Shown: piece after piece, positions 23,700 to 36,845 of the stretch
Numbering within the stretch: the stretch's first letter is position 1
Layout of the letters: the number at the start of each line of letters is the position of its first letter
NCBI GenBank assembly: GCA_947034895.1
Contig: OX344765.1
Span: 29,579,001 to 29,643,000 of the forward strand
Reading direction: 5' to 3'
DNA length: 64,000 nucleotides
From: Rhytidiadelphus loreus
Lineage: Eukaryota; Streptophyta; Bryopsida; Hypnales; Hylocomiaceae
Notes under the pieces: model-generated
What the model saw: the letters and a program-made list of their open reading frames with translations, nothing else
Told to the model about the DNA's origin: nothing
Database searches by the model: none
Position numbers and translations under genes: made by a program

Positions 23700-26600
23700 A
23701 TTACTTGGTTGTGGATCTAATGCAACATACTCTTGGGCTTTGATCTCAGCATAAACGGGTAGATGGAATGGTTTTGGTGGGCTTCGGAAGTACCCTACTT
23801 TTGCAAAAAAGGGAACGTGCCTTGACTTCATCACTTTCTTGATTGGCCTACAAATATCATTGACAACACAATTAGAAAAGAAATTCATGAACTTTGGTCT
23901 AAATCCAATTGATGAAGCTGAGAGTCAAACTTACTTATTGAATCGGTTTGTCATGATGACACGCTCAGGCTCTACATCCTCGTCCTCCATCTCTAAGGAG
24001 TCACGATTAGTCAGAGGTGGTTCGGAGCACGTAACTACAGACTTGCGCATTTGCGGAACAATAATTGTATCGAAGATCTCTTTGTCTTTTTCAAACGCCA
24101 AGATATGACATTGCATTGCACGACAAGCTTGAATGCTGGATCCCAATAATATGCACAAAATTCATATGGTGGATATATTAAAAAATCATTCAATGAGGAC
24201 CATACTATGTACAAGATGGTAATTAAGAGACAAGATTTACCTGAAGCTACCGTGTAGTTCACAACCACGTCTCCCTGCTTAGTTAGCGCCTCTATTACCA
24301 TCTGCATGAAATTCTTTGAGCGCTCACGGGGACCTCTCCAAGGGATGTCTCCATTCATTGTCATGGCTGTTGCAGGGAGGAAATTCTGAAGTATGTCATT
24401 ATAGTCCACGTTGACATCCAACTCCTTATCAATTGGAACTTTGTGGAATGGAAATTCTTTAACAATCTTTGGTCTATTTAGCTTGACCACGAGCAATATG
24501 GAGAACTTCATTGTCTGTAAGAAATAACAAGCGAGGATCTCATGCATATGGCAGGAAATCATTTGTAAACGTTAATGAAAGTTGAAGTTTAATTACCGTA
24601 GTTGTTGGATTGGCCATTGACGTGATATGCAAATGATTCATCCCTAATCAAGTGACTAGAATTCTAAAGCTGTATGTGCGGCAACATCCGAGGAGATGGC
24701 TACAGTGACGAGGAAAGGAATATGGATAAATCACCATTAGGGCGCCATTGTCGTGGAGAAACTCCTTTTGCAAAGTCAAAGATGGGCAACAAGAAATCCT
24801 TCTGGAACTCATTCCACTATGGAATAGGTGCAAACGAAGCTGATACCGTTGGGACATGGAGGCCTTCCGGAAGATCCACAATGATTAGGTCCACCGCTTG
24901 CTGCATGCACTGTTTACTATCAAAGTACCTATCTTTATCTCCACCGTGCTGAAGATAACAATATGTACAGATGAAGTCTTCTAAGGTGGACAAGAATTCC
25001 AATCTTAGGGATATAAAGTAGATGAAGGTCACATCAAATCAAATATTGAACATAAATATTCACATGAAACAATAAAATGCCCCTGAAACAATAAAATGCC
25101 CTTGAAACAATAAAATGCCCCTGAAACAATGTAGAAATCATGAATATAGGTGGATAATGAGGAATTTTACCATGTCAAGAAAGTCTAGGACATTATTAAA
25201 GGCCTTGTCGTTGTTGGCCAACGTGGCCAATGACAAGTTGAGGATGCACTCGTCAATGTTAGCAACTGGAGGAAGATTTTTTGCTGTCGTTGTCATGCCG
25301 TGCACAAGATGCTTTTGAGTGAGTGAGAACCCACACGATCCCTTTGGATCATTCGACACACTATTAGCTGGTTCATGCACTAGCGTCTCGATCTTCTTTT
25401 TTCTCTTCCCTTTCTTGGCCTTCTCTTATTCCTTCTCAGTCTTCTCTTGCTCCTCTTTGCTTGAGCAACAAGTCTTTTCTTTTGGATGTCCTCAAATTTC
25501 TTCTTGGCCTCCTTTAGTTTGTCGAGCTTTTTCTTGTCCAATATCTCTCGTCTCTTGATTGCTTTGGATTTGGCCTCCTCGTCTAGTCTAGCAAACTCAT
25601 TCAAATCTGGGTTGACAACAATGGAAGTTTTCAATGATTTGAAAAGAGTCTCCTCTTCAAGACCGAAGTTGCACTCCAGGTACTACGGGCATGCAATTAG
25701 ATGTGCGTTGGTCCACTTTGCTTGATGCGTTGTAGTGAACATGGAGTCGTAATTAAAGCGGTCCACCCACGTGGTTAGAAACGGTGGCAAATTATCCTTG
25801 GAAATGACCTTCTTGCTATATAATTTGAATTTGAAATACCTAGACAGATGAGACAAGTGTTACAGTAGAGACATTGATACAATGACCTTGACACAATGGA
25901 TCCCTCAAACCAACCTAACTACGCAATCCGTGAGGAAATGCAAGTTCGACGCAAACTTGCATAATCCGGCGAGACATGAAGGTACATCAATTAAATCATG
26001 TGGGTAATACTTGTATATTACACGCTTCACTGCCAACAATCCTGCAATGCGCTCCTTAAACGTCTCCGACTTCTTATATGCATCAGCGCCTTTGAACATT
26101 CCCTTGTAAACGTGGTCCGAGAGCTTCATCTTCCACCCCTCCAAATACTCTAGCAATGTTTGCGGCTTATTAAAAACATTATAATCTATCATTATATTAT
26201 CATCACGTACAATTTTGTTGAACATCTCAATAGTTGTCTCCTCAATCTGAATGTGTAGAAATAGAAACACAATCATTCAGAGACAATAGAATAATAGAAA
26301 TCAAGTAGTCCAGAAAACAAACATGATCATTGTAGTCATGTTGTTCAATGAAAGTGAGGATTGCAAACACCTACCCCTGCATACCAACATGCCTTCACAA
26401 GGAACTGCATCAACCTCTCCTTGTTTACAGGACGTGACGGAAATTGCCGTGCTTCTTGAGATTGAGAAGAGGCATTGCTCTACTTCAGCCACCTAGCCTT
26501 GAAGGGTACACCAACGTTCGTAGTTGCAATCATTTGCAACTTCTCTAGTGTCAACTCTAGAGTTGAGTACATACTCTAGTGGCGCTCAATCTTCAATCCA

Positions 26601-27900
26601 ATCGTAAAGTGAGAGTGATTAATCATACATGAAATTGAACTTGCAATGCTTGACAATAGTTCATGGTCCAGATTTACCTCTACTAACCACTCAAGACCAA
26701 GGGCAGGATTTGCAACCGCAACAATCTTGGATAGTTTCTTGTAGGACTTCTCCGTTGAGTCCTTGATTGATAATCTCATTGCCGCGACAACACCCTCTTT
26801 TGTCACCTCAATCGGTTTGTCTTGATGTGCAAATTCTCGGTCTGCCTGAATACAACAAACAAAGTGATGTCAATATGTTTGACTGACTAGATAAAAAATG
26901 ATATTTGGAGTGATCTGAAAATAACTACAAACAAAATATGGAAGGCATCAACTCACTTGTTAATGTCATGCATAGCCTGTATGGCAACACCAATTCGATT
27001 CTTTGTATCCATGGTGATTGAGTCCACACAAACATGCTATTCCCGTTCTGTGTTGTGTAACCTCTAGTTGTGTCTCATCCAAGAAATTCGTCTATGATTT
27101 CCAACATAGACAAAAAACTTGTAATCCACAAGGTGCTTGAGTGCCGGAATTGACTTCAAGTAGTAATTGAACTAGTCGTTGACGGAATTCCACAAGAGCC
27201 CTCAGTCATGTTTCTTGAAATTTGAGAACACTGCAGATTGCCTTTGCTCATCTGATGTGGAGACGTAGAAGACTCATGCACCCTCATCATATCCACCACT
27301 AAACTGATTCTCTAGTATTGTCAAGTCGCAGTCCAAGGTCGACTGAACCATCAGCATTGGGATCATTCTATAGAGCGGAATCTTCAAGCGGGATTGATCG
27401 GAGAAGGTCAGTTTCATGCTCAAGATCAAAGACACCGTATCCATCATCTGGAACCTCCTTATATCATCCTCCAAGTAATGTGACTTCAATCCTAGAATGT
27501 CATCGACATCATCATCTCCTGTCTCAATGGACTCAGGAATAACCTTAGCACCCGGTAGAGATGCTGCAATGGTACCCTATATGATAAACAATTTTGAATA
27601 TAAAAAATGAAGACAATTGCAATCAACATGGCATAAGAATAAAAAATGCATCACCCTCAAGATTAGCATCCCGTTATCAAAAATACAAAAGAAAACAAAG
27701 ATGATCAAAGTCGGCAGATGCATGTCTTAGAGAGGGTTCTGTATTCCCTACAGCAGAGGATCATGATATCTCCATCAGAATCTTGCCCAAATTTGACTTC
27801 TTTAGGATCAATGTCACAATTGCAATACTCTAGGATCTCTACATCATTTGATCCTAAGGAAGTGCAGCATGATTCCTTCCCTCCACATCTCATCTATCCC
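23700..27900 (-). pseudogene. Broken multi-exon gene with N4/N6 DNA-methylase-like C-terminal region
   Basis: Reading the minus strand, protein-like blocks appear in order, separated by gaps with splice-like ends. They lie at about 27575-26960, 26847-26370, 26249-25905, 25840-25165 (a K/E-rich coiled coil, then a conserved-looking block), 25010-24660, 24530-24241 and 24155-23937. The 3' part fits an amino-methyltransferase of the order motif IV then motif I: DLIIVDLPEG near 24874 where DPP(Y/W) is expected, a strand-like NGALMVIYP, then GDVVVNYTVASG joined across an intron to SIQACRAM and LAFEKDKEIF. Donors with GTAA follow the blocks ending at 24241 and 23937. Key residues are altered (DPP to DLP). 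There are in-frame stops at several points, a frameshift near 25450 in the coiled coil and another near 24840. I read it as a dead copy. The N-terminal part is unrecognised. Confidence 0.5.
25065..25128. repeat. 19-bp minisatellite, three units
   Basis: The unit TGAAACAATAAAATGCCCC is repeated three times with one substitution, then breaks off. It lies between two protein-like blocks of the methylase-like pseudogene, in a presumed intron. Confidence 0.8.
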
Positions 27901-28189
27901 AAAGTCTATTCTAAATTAAATTATCTAGAGATTGTGGTAGTGGATTTATGGGATGAAGAGCGGCAATGTCACCAACATCACCGTCATCCTCAAGAGGGTT
28001 GATTTCTAGTAGAGGGACTATCGCATCAACCATGGTTACATACATGTATATCTGCAACAATTCCAATATCCCTCACTCAGTCCCAAACAAGATAGAATGC
28101 ATTGACATACCTCTTCAAATAATGATTGAATGCATACGCGGTGGTGAGCTTGGTCGGTCCCCGACCAAATTAGAACTACACAAGTGAAA

Positions 28190-28811
28190 TGAAGAGCGCC
28201 TTGGTTCATTGCCCCCCTCTGAGAACCTCATCTCAGGCCCGAGAGGGGGATGGGCTCCCTAAGGCTATGCAACACTGCAACCGCTCAGGCTAAATTCACG
28301 CCAAATCAGAAGCTTGTGAGTGTTGAACTCGAGCCTCTTGCTCCTACGGTGGTGCAAACTTGCGCCACCCAACCCAACAAAATGAAAAATTAGAACTTTA
28401 CGGTAAAACATAAAAGAGAATTGATGAGAGCCCTAGTTCATTGGCCCCCCTCCGAGAACCTCATCTTGGGCCCAAGAGGGGAATCGGCTGATTGGGCTCC
28501 CCGAGGCCATGCAACACTGCTGCCGCTTAGGCTGAACTCACACTTGGTGAGAAGCCCGAGAGTGTTGAACCCGAGCCTCCTGCTCTCGCGGTGGTGTAAG
28601 CTTGCACCACCCGACCCAACAAAATGCAAAACTGGAACTTTACGGTAAAACATAAAAGAGAAATGATGAGAGCCCAGGTTCATCACCCCCTCTGTGAACC
28701 TCATTTCGGGTTTGAGAGAAGGATGGGCTTCTTGAGGCCATGCAACACTGTGGCCGCTTAGGCTGAATTCACACCAAGTTAGAAGCCTGCGAATGTTGAA
28801 CCCGAGCCTCT
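28190..28811. repeat. Tandem array of about 232-243-bp units, left part
   Basis: About 2.6 units. Landmarks per unit are ATGCAACACTG, GAGTGTTGAAC, GAGCCTCTTGCTC, GGTGGTGCAAGCTTGC, AACAAAATGCAAAACTGGAA, GGTAAAACATAAAAGAGAA and GAGAACCTCATCTCGGGC. ATGCAACACTG begins at 28266, 28509 and 28740. The last unit stops inside GAGCCTCT at 28811, where the 4.66-kb element starts. The array resumes at 33471. Both strands show open frames, but these follow the repeat and are not taken as genes. Confidence 0.85.
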
Positions 28812-31427
28812 TGTGAGTATTTTGTACTCCACCCCTAGAGTTAAAACGTGCACACGGATTCTAGCGGCATAAGTAAGTAATTCTTACAGGGTGAATTGTA
28901 AGTCTAGTGTTCTTTGGCCTTCGAAGCAATGGACACTTTGTTTATGATGATTGTAATCTAGTTTAAATACTTCAAAATACACTAAATGTTAAAAGGTTTG
29001 AGATCTTTGATGGTCAAATAAAAGCAAGTACACCTAATTGAAACTAAAAATCTATCTAAACTAATTTGTTGAATGCACTTTGCCCTATACAATATAGTAA
29101 AGCAAGTTGAATTCCGATATACCTACTAAAAGATATCTAAGGATGATATTTGTCCCTAATTCTATCCTAAAAACTTCATCCGTTGACTAAAAAGAGCAAA
29201 TAAAATCAAAACAAATCTAAATTTTAGGGTTAAGATGTTAATTAAATTAACTAATGAATTTTTGAGAAAAAACCTAGTTTTGACCTATTTTAAGAATTTT
29301 CATCCAAAATTAAGCCAAACTTCATCCACACTTTATTCCTTTAAAATTAAAGTAATTTTAAAGTAAAAGGTGATTTTGGAATTTTTAAAAGATTCTTTAA
29401 AAGATTATGGTCTCGAAAGATTCTTTAATTGTTCTTTTAGAATATTCCTAATTATTTGTTTATCAATCTTAATTTTAAGTTATTATTCTAAATTTAGTAA
29501 TTTTTTTGGGATTTTATGGATTATATGAAGAAAGTGAAAAATTATCTTTCTATCAAGGTTAAAAGCACAATTATTAGACTTCTTGGTAAAAACTTATGGA
29601 TGAATGAAAATTCCCCTTAGTTGAATGTAAATCTTTATTCAATAAGTTTTTTATAGAATAGAGGGAGAAATTAGGTTTTAACTTTCTCCAAATATTTTAA
29701 TATTCCCTAGATTCCTAAATCAAGTTAGATTCCTCTTGAGATTCTTTTGGATTAAATTAATATTCTTTTTTGTGAATTAATTCAAAGTTCATCCGTTTAT
29801 CAATTCCACGATTAAGTTTTAATAAGAATTTTAGCGATTTAAATTTTAACTAGCAAATGGTATTTTAATTGTTAATTGTGATTTTTAACCTAAATTGAAA
29901 TATGAAAAGAAGATTCAAATGACAAGGTTAAAAATCATACATCAGTGTCAAAAACGTCAATGGATCTATCGTCGCAGTACACCAACATGATAGTTTCTCC
30001 ATGGTCCTCCATCGCCTTTTAAGACTTACGAAATTTTAGGAAACTTCAATAACCCTTTATTCAATTTATTGTTCTAAAACCTATCTAAATATTCAAATTA
30101 CATTAGTTTTGGCAATAAAAAATGATAATTTTGTTTTAGGGATTTATTCTAAATTGTTTAATTCATTTAAATTCCCTAAGTCCCAATGAATAGTTATTTT
30201 ATTCTCTTGCTAATTTTTAATTAGTTTTTCATTAAATATTCCAAGATATTTGATTGTTATTTGTTTTTGTTGTCTTGGCTTATTAGGCCTAATAAAAAAA
30301 ACGTTAAACAACAATCCAAAGTCTCTAGAATCTCATTAATTAACTACCAACAAAGATTTGGGAATAATAAAACAAATGTCAATAGTGAGATTCTTTTTTA
30401 AATGAATTTTTTAATCTAAAATCCCTCACGTGGCCAAATTCCTTCTTATTCCATCTTCTTTTATTCTTCTCTTTCCCTAATTCCTTCTCATTTGTGTTTT
30501 TGAATTTGAATGAGTTTAAGAATTGATGTCACCCTGAGAGGATGAGAGAATTTGGTAAGGAATGTTGGAGAGAAGTTTTTTAGTTTTCTTTTTAAAAAAT
30601 CAACGATTTTGGTGTAGCAAGCAACGGCCAACCTTCAAAATTCTTAATGAATTTTAGTTGTTAGTACCTTACAAGGTTCAGTTTAGTAATTTGATGTTAA
30701 GAACGTACCAAATTTGAGCTAGTAATGTTGTTTGTGATTGTTGAAGTTCTATGGTCTGTGCTTGTTCAAAGCTCTACTGTGGTATTGAAGTTCTTCAAAC
30801 CTTTTCTGACCCCTTAGCTCATTGCCTGGCCCTTTTTCTTCACGGTCACCACGTGTCGCCTTTTTACTAGCTAGCAACCCCCGTCAATCAGTTCCCAGTT
30901 TGCACTGGTCCTTCCGGCTGTCTGGTCTTTTCAGCTTGCACTAGTTCTTCTAACCCTCCTCATCTTTCTGGTCCTCCCGGCCGCACTGGTTCTTACAGCC
31001 CTTCTGATCCGCTTTGTTCTTTTGGTCTTTGCACTGGTTCAATTTAAATTTCCTTTCCTAAAAGAAACATATTAACACTAAAGGTAAAATAAAGGCTAAC
31101 TAATGAATTATCACTTGATTCTAACACTAAAGATAAACTAACAAAATTTTGTGAATTTTGAAAATAAAGCTAGGATTCTGACAACCACTTAAATTCTAAA
31201 TAAATTCAAAGGTATCTTTTGGGGATATTTTGGGAATAAATTTCAAAGCAATAACTATTCTAATTCTAAGTTCTATTCTAACAAAGCAATTTTAATCTTA
31301 AAGAAATCTCAAACATCAAACATTCTCACCCCTTAATTTCTATTTTCTCATGACAAATAACAAAGTGGCAAGAAATGTTTAGACTTTTAGCCCTTAAGTA
31401 GTTTTCTTTCAAAAAAACTGGAGGTTT

Positions 31428-31930
31428 TAAAGTTTCGCCATGTAGAAGCAACCCCAGGCATTAATGGTTTTTCCAAAGGCAAATTTTAACTTTAAAAGTC
31501 GAAGCTTTGCCATGCAGGAACAACTCTAGGAAAAATCGAGCAAATTAAAGTTTTCAAGTACCCGTTTTTAGGTTTCAAAAGTCAAAGCTCCACCATGCAG
31601 GAGCAACCCCAGGTAGAATAGGATTCAAAGACAAATTTTTGACTATTGTAAGTCAAAGCTTCACTAGAAGAAAGCCTTGTTTAATTGGATGTTCCTGCGT
31701 CAAAGTTGACGGATTTTCTTAAGCATCCAATGTAACATCTTCATGTGTTTATGTCAACAATGACATCCAATGTAACATCTTTATGCTACATCGGATGTCA
31801 TTGTTGACATAAACACATGAAGATGTTACATTGGATGCTTAAGAAAATCCGTCAACTTTGACGCAGGAACATCCAATTAAACAAGGCTTTCTACTAGTGC
31901 TTCACTATATGGGAGCAACTTCAGGTACAA
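31428..31930 (+). repeat. Four interspersed 31-bp units inside element A
   Basis: Units resembling GCCATGCAGGAGCAACCCC, preceded by AAAG(C/T)TTC-type sequence, start near 31428, 31501, 31584 and 31656, spaced 72-83 bases. The fourth is split by the CACTA-like insert: its first half ends at 31661 and its second half resumes at 31903. Related AAAGCTTCGC and AAAGCTCCGCC motifs occur in element B near 35115 and 35180. Confidence 0.65.
31662..31899. mobile_element. CACTA-like foldback MITE, near-perfect palindrome, 238 bp
   Basis: The sequence is an almost perfect inverted repeat of two 119-bp arms with no real loop and only a few mismatches. Termini are CACTAGAAGAAAGCC on the left and CACTAGTAGAAAGCC on the right (reverse complement). 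A 3-bp duplication CTT flanks it (31659-31661 and 31900-31902). CACTAG termini with a 3-bp duplication fit the CACTA (En/Spm) superfamily. It interrupts a repeat unit of element A, so it is younger than A. Confidence 0.85.
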
Positions 31931-33470
31931 ACAGTATCCACGGACACAAGAATAGTATTTTGAAAGTTTAAATTTTAAAAGAGGTACACATGACAATGTT
32001 TAATCGAACATTAAAAACTAACTTCCAAAATTTCAATCAAAGTTCTAAGTTAATCACTAAAGGAGGTACACATGACAGTGTTTAACCAAACATTAGCAAT
32101 TAATCAACCAAACACCCGTTATACAACAAATTTTGGCACGTGAAGATACAAAAACCTTTTGGCAAAGTCTAGCTTCGCTGCTTTAAAGTTCTTAGATCAA
32201 AATCTGATATCAATTTGCACAAATTATTCATTAGTATTTGAAAGAACCATAGAATCAAATAGAGTTTGGGGTCTATCCCTCCAACACTCCTAAAATCAAA
32301 ATTTTGGGACTTAAAGTCTCCAAAGTCAAACAAGAAAATAAGTTAACTTAAACAATAATAGAATTTGGAGATTTCCTCCTCCTAAACTCTTGAAAATCAA
32401 AGTTTTGGGGCTTGAAGCCTCCAAATTCAAACAAAAAAACAAATCAATCTTTGAAGGGGCCCTCTAGACCTTCAAAGTGCAAAAAAAACTCAAATGAAAT
32501 AGCCTATTCTTGGCTTTAAAAGTGCCCAGACAACGTATCGGTAGCATGACAAGAACAACAAGCAATGAACCAAAAGAATAAGGGCCACTAACAACTTCAA
32601 GGAAGGGCCTTTTATACTCACTCCTGGCCCTTCCTCAATAAGTTGTCAGTAAATATTTTCTTACTTCTTATTTAGATATTTTTCTAAATTAACCTAATGT
32701 AATTTTAAAATAATCTTTGTTTAATAGGAATGAAGATCCTCAAGAAAGTTCCTTTTAGACCCTAATTGGCCTTGGAATCTTGCCTAAATTAAATCCTAGA
32801 TTTTTTTCAAAAAACCACCATAACTAACCTAGATATTTTGCAAATTAATCCCATGTTAATTCCAAATTGTCTTTCTTTAGTTCAAAAGATGGCTTGTTAC
32901 GCAAGAAATTATTAACTAACTGGAAATTATTATGGAAATTATTCTTGATACCGGGGAACTTTGGATAATTGGATCCTAATTTGACATCCTAGCATGCTTT
33001 GACCTAGAAAAGCACCTCTCTATATGCTCCAATCACCTTTTCCTCCATCTTGGTCTGTAAACGGCTTATATTCTCAAATTACCAGCAAATAACAAATCCA
33101 ATTCTTTTGAATTAGATTTTGACTTAACACAACTAGACTCTATTACTTAGCCAGTTTGTTACGTGTGTACTTATAGATGTTGTTTTGCATGAACAAGACA
33201 CTTGGACTGACTAATTCTCATATTCTTTCTTCTCTCGAAATTACTAACTATTAATCTAAACTTACTAATAAGATTTAGAATTAGTGAAAACATAAAGTTT
33301 TATGTGTTTCACGTCTTTAAGGCCATCCTTCACTACTTTGGTAGGGACTTCTATCAAAATCCTCTTAATAACTCTCTTTTTATGTTTTTTTTCATAAAAC
33401 TAATTTAAAAACTAACTAAAAATCGCAAAAAAAAAATCTAGAGTTCCAAGTGCTAACTTGAAGGCTCACA

Positions 33471-33647
33471 CCTCTTGCTCTCGTGGTGGTGCAAGCTTGC
33501 GGTGGTGCAAGCTACCCAACCCAACAAAATGCAAAACTGGAACCTCACGATAAAACATAAAAAAGAAATGATGAGAGCCCCGGTTCATCGCACCCCCTTC
33601 GAGAACCTCATCTCGGGCCCGAGAAGGGGATGGGCTCCTTGAGGCCA
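33471..33647. repeat. Tandem array, middle part between elements A and B
   Basis: Less than one unit of the 232-bp array. It begins with CCTCTTGCTCTCG after element A and ends at GGCCA, where element B begins. It carries the landmarks AACAAAATGCAAAACTGGAA and GAGAACCTCATCTCGGGC, plus a local duplication of GGTGGTGCAAGCT. Confidence 0.85.
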
Positions 33648-34449
33648 TGTGGGCACTTATTTATCCATCCTTGGTAAATCGGCGAACACAACCAGGTTCT
33701 AGTTCTATGATAGTGTCCTACTCTAATGGGTGTCTAAGCGTCAATCCATTGTGCCTTCCAAGCAATGGATCTTTTTTGCTAATTTTCCTAATTGGACCCC
33801 TTCACTTCTGCTTCCAACAACTTCTAGTCCACTGGCGTGTCGCTGGGTCCTAATCCTAGCCTATCTTATCTACTCGGCCCTTATTTTGTTAAGGGCGGAA
33901 GTGTAGACCTTACCTTGGCTTGAAGCTCCATGACCAAGGTTGTCATGTTCCCCCAACCCCCTAGGACGGTGGCGCGGGTGCGTTGGAGGTGGCCCCTTCT
34001 CTCTTTTAAGTTTGAAAGATGGCCTCATTTCTTGAGGGTGTCTCCTTTTCCTTCCCCCCCTCTTTCTCCTTAGCCCGCGTGCCTTGTTGACGGAAGGTGG
34101 TTGGGGTGTCCTTCACTTGCGTTGAAAGTCAACGTGCAAGTTAACTACCTTTTACACCCCCACCGAATTTCCACGCGCGTAAGTTGTCCTAATGGTGGGA
34201 AGGATTTCCCCCTATCTTTTATTAGAGCTCCCTTCTCCTATCTAAACTCCCCTTCTCCCCTTCATGGTCATTTTTGGGAGACAATCTTTGGTGGTGAGGT
34301 TCTTGGTGAGAGGTGTCGTGAGGTTGTGAGGTTGCGACAGCACTCCCGTCTTGTACTTGTTTGCTTGATTTTGGGGGGCCCTTCTAGACCCCTACGAGGG
34401 ACCCGCACTTTTCTCCCTTCTCTCTTGCTTTCCGCCTTCTTGGCTCCTC

Positions 34450-34970
34450 GATGGTTGCATGGACTCCCTCGAACTGGACCCCAACTGGACTCCCAATAGG
34501 TGCTGGACTGCCCCGAACTGAACTCCCCGATGGCTGCTGGACTTCTCGACTGGCTGAGACCCGACGCCCCAGACCCTAACGCGGCCTGGACCCCGACGCT
34601 CCCAGACCTCGGCGCTCCCAGACCCCGACGCTCCCAGGCCCTGACGGACCCCCAACTGGCTGAGACCGACGCTACCCGGACCCCGATGAACCCCCGATGG
34701 CGGAGACCGACGTACCCGGACCCGACGTTGCCTGGACCCCGACTGGACTCCCTGATGGTTGCCCGGACTCCCCAATGGCTGAGACCGACGCTCCCAGACC
34801 CGACGCTACCTAGACCCCGACTGGACTCCCCGATGGCTGCCTGGACTCCCCAACTGGACCTTTAACTGGACTCCTACTGGGCTCCTGATGGCTGCCTGGA
34901 CTTCCCGAACTGGTTGAGACCCGATGCTATCTAGACCCTTAACTGGACCCTAAACCATGGCTGCCCCTAG
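34450..34970. repeat. GC-rich degenerate minisatellite in element B
   Basis: Irregular repetition of short blocks such as GGACCCCGACGCTCCCAGAC, TGGACTCCCCGATGGCTGCC and CTGAGACCGACG over about 500 bases, in otherwise AT-rich DNA. Long open frames on both strands (34392-34865) are a by-product of this composition and are not called as genes. Confidence 0.75.
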
Positions 34971-36195
34971 GCTAGGCAAGGATGTGCCTCGCCATTATTG
35001 CATGTATTGGCTAGTCCACAACACTTAGTTGATTTCTAACTTTTGGACGCTAAACTTTGGCTAGTTCCCACGCGTTTTGGAAACTAAACTTTGGAGGGAA
35101 CTAGGGGGAAGGTGCAAAGCTTCGCTGTCGATTTGGTTTTAACACCAAATTTAGGACTATGCTACCCCTCAAGTTCAAAGCTCCGCCGTCCGGCCGACTT
35201 TTAACACACAATTTAAGACTTAGACAATAATATGGAAAGGTAGAGTTTTGTCCCCCTAAGGAGACTAATCCACTCTTTTCCTATCAACCAACAACGAGAC
35301 TCAACGTGACACAATTGGGGTTAGTGCACAACTGGCAAATAAGGTACGTGGTTAGTATAACGGAAGTCAATCTTTGAAATAAAAAAACAAAGCTAGGGGC
35401 CTTCCAAAGTGGCATCGCCAAGGTACGGTGGAGGGTTGCTCTAAGGTTAGTCCAATCTTGACAAGAGCACGACTTAAAGGAAGGACCCAATGGTAACCCA
35501 AGCGCGAAATGTACACAAACGCTTGTAAAAAGACCAAAGAAGGAAGGGCCACCCATGGACCTTCACACTAACAATTGCAACAACAAGATGGAGCAAAAAG
35601 GTGCTCTAAAAACACCGTGGGGAGTTTTGGCAAGTGCCAAAACGTAAAAGAAATGTCGGACCCACGGACCCAAAACAAGTATTGGGGGTGTTTTGGGAGA
35701 GAGAAGGGCCCCCTTTTATAGGTTTCTAAGGGCCTCCTCCCCCCCTCCCGTGGGGTCTCACTCTCAGATAGGTCAAAGTAGGCCAATACTTTAAAGGAAT
35801 GAAATATGAGGATGAAGACTTCATCTAAGTTCAGTCCGTTAGCAATGATGTAGTCTGTTAGCACTAGGGACTCACGATGTCTTTCAAGTTGTTGAGTAAG
35901 TTACTGAGTCCTTAATGCCATTATGTTTGGTTTGGTTGATATTAGCTTGATTTGTGGCGAAATGTTGGAATGGATGGGTCACTGAGATGATTGGAAAAGT
36001 GAGAGTGCATACTCTATGCTTGGGTTGGATTCAATAAAAAAATAATTCAAAAAATAATTAAATTTGGCATGCAATTTTCAGAAATTTATTACATGGCATA
36101 ATTGAATGTGTAGAAAATATCAATAAGAATAATTTGAATCCTAAATAATCCCGATGAAAAAAATTATTAGAAAAATACTTAACAAGGTGATATAC

Positions 36196-36845
36196 TTAAC
36201 CCCTAAATGTCCAAGGCATGTTTTGAGCTTCTCGGAATTTGCTCTAAATTAAACTAAATGCCAACATTTTGATAAGTTGTATCAATTTTTTTAAATTGTA
36301 ACCATACAAATTCAAACTAGATATGTTAAAGATCTCACAGGAAAAGAAAATACAACAATATCACTTATAGAGTGAAAGATTATAATGTTTGACCACGAGG
36401 GTGTTAAAACTGCAAAAGTGATGTCAAGTCTTTCAATCCTCTTTTCACAAGTCAAATCTAAAAATTTGGTGACCCAAAACATATGAGTTTAAAGGGCCTA
36501 ACATGTATAACCCCAATCGATTTATGGCTTCTTAAAATCTACTTTATAATTTTCTTAAATGAATCTTGAATGTGATTTTTTCTCCAAGATCTAGTGTATT
36601 TGAGGCTCATTTCCAAGAGCTCTCAACACTATGGGAAGTCCAGATTGCAATGGGTATCCTTGCACAAAATCTTAAATAGAAAATCACTATCATTTATTTT
36701 CAAGATTGAATTTTTGATGCTAAAACTAGACTTAAAAAAAAATCCAAAAATATAAAATACTAAAAATACCAACTTGGTTAACTTTTATTTAACTTCAAAG
36801 TTCTGCAAACACCGCATTTTGGTGCCTCGGTCATTTAGGGGTTAA
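36196..36845. mobile_element. TTAA-flanked TIR element 2 (650 bp), nested in element B
   Basis: TTAA lies at both ends, with matching inverted repeats CCCCTAAATGTCCAAGGCA on the left and CCCCTAAATGACCGAGGCA on the right (reverse complement). Same terminal plan as the elements at 9174, 41150 and 59410. A 13-bp string TTAACAAGGTGAT occurs just outside the left end (36179-36191) and at the right end (36842-36854), so the true target duplication may be longer here. No coding region. Confidence 0.65.

Larger units (their letters stand above)
28812..33470 (+). mobile_element. Large non-coding element A (4659 bp), TGTGAG...CTCACA
   Basis: Inserted into the tandem array with an exact 5-bp duplication CCTCT (28807-28811 and 33471-33475). 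Removing it and one duplication restores the array unit, which fixes both ends. The 5' end TGTGAGTATTTTGTACTCC can fold on itself, with CCTTCGAAGCAATGGA about 105 bases in. The 3' end has an imperfect hairpin (33441-33450 with 33457-33467) right after an A-rich run. No direct terminal repeats and no reading frame of transposon type were seen. Internal features are degenerate GCACTGGTTCTTC-like repeats (about 30850-31040), four AAGCT(T/C)(T/C)(G/A)CCATGCAGGAGCAA-like units (31428-31930) and a nested CACTA-like foldback. It could be a solo LTR of a long-LTR retrotransposon or a LARD. Confidence 0.75.

Noticed and set aside
28421..28704. Opposing open frames over the 232-bp array
   Set aside because: The same frames recur in other array units with stops and indels, so they reflect the repeat and not a conserved protein.
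34392..34865. Long open frames on both strands in the GC-rich part of element B
   Set aside because: They follow a degenerate minisatellite and consist of repeated proline- and aspartate-rich words. The two strands are open in the same place, which is a composition effect.
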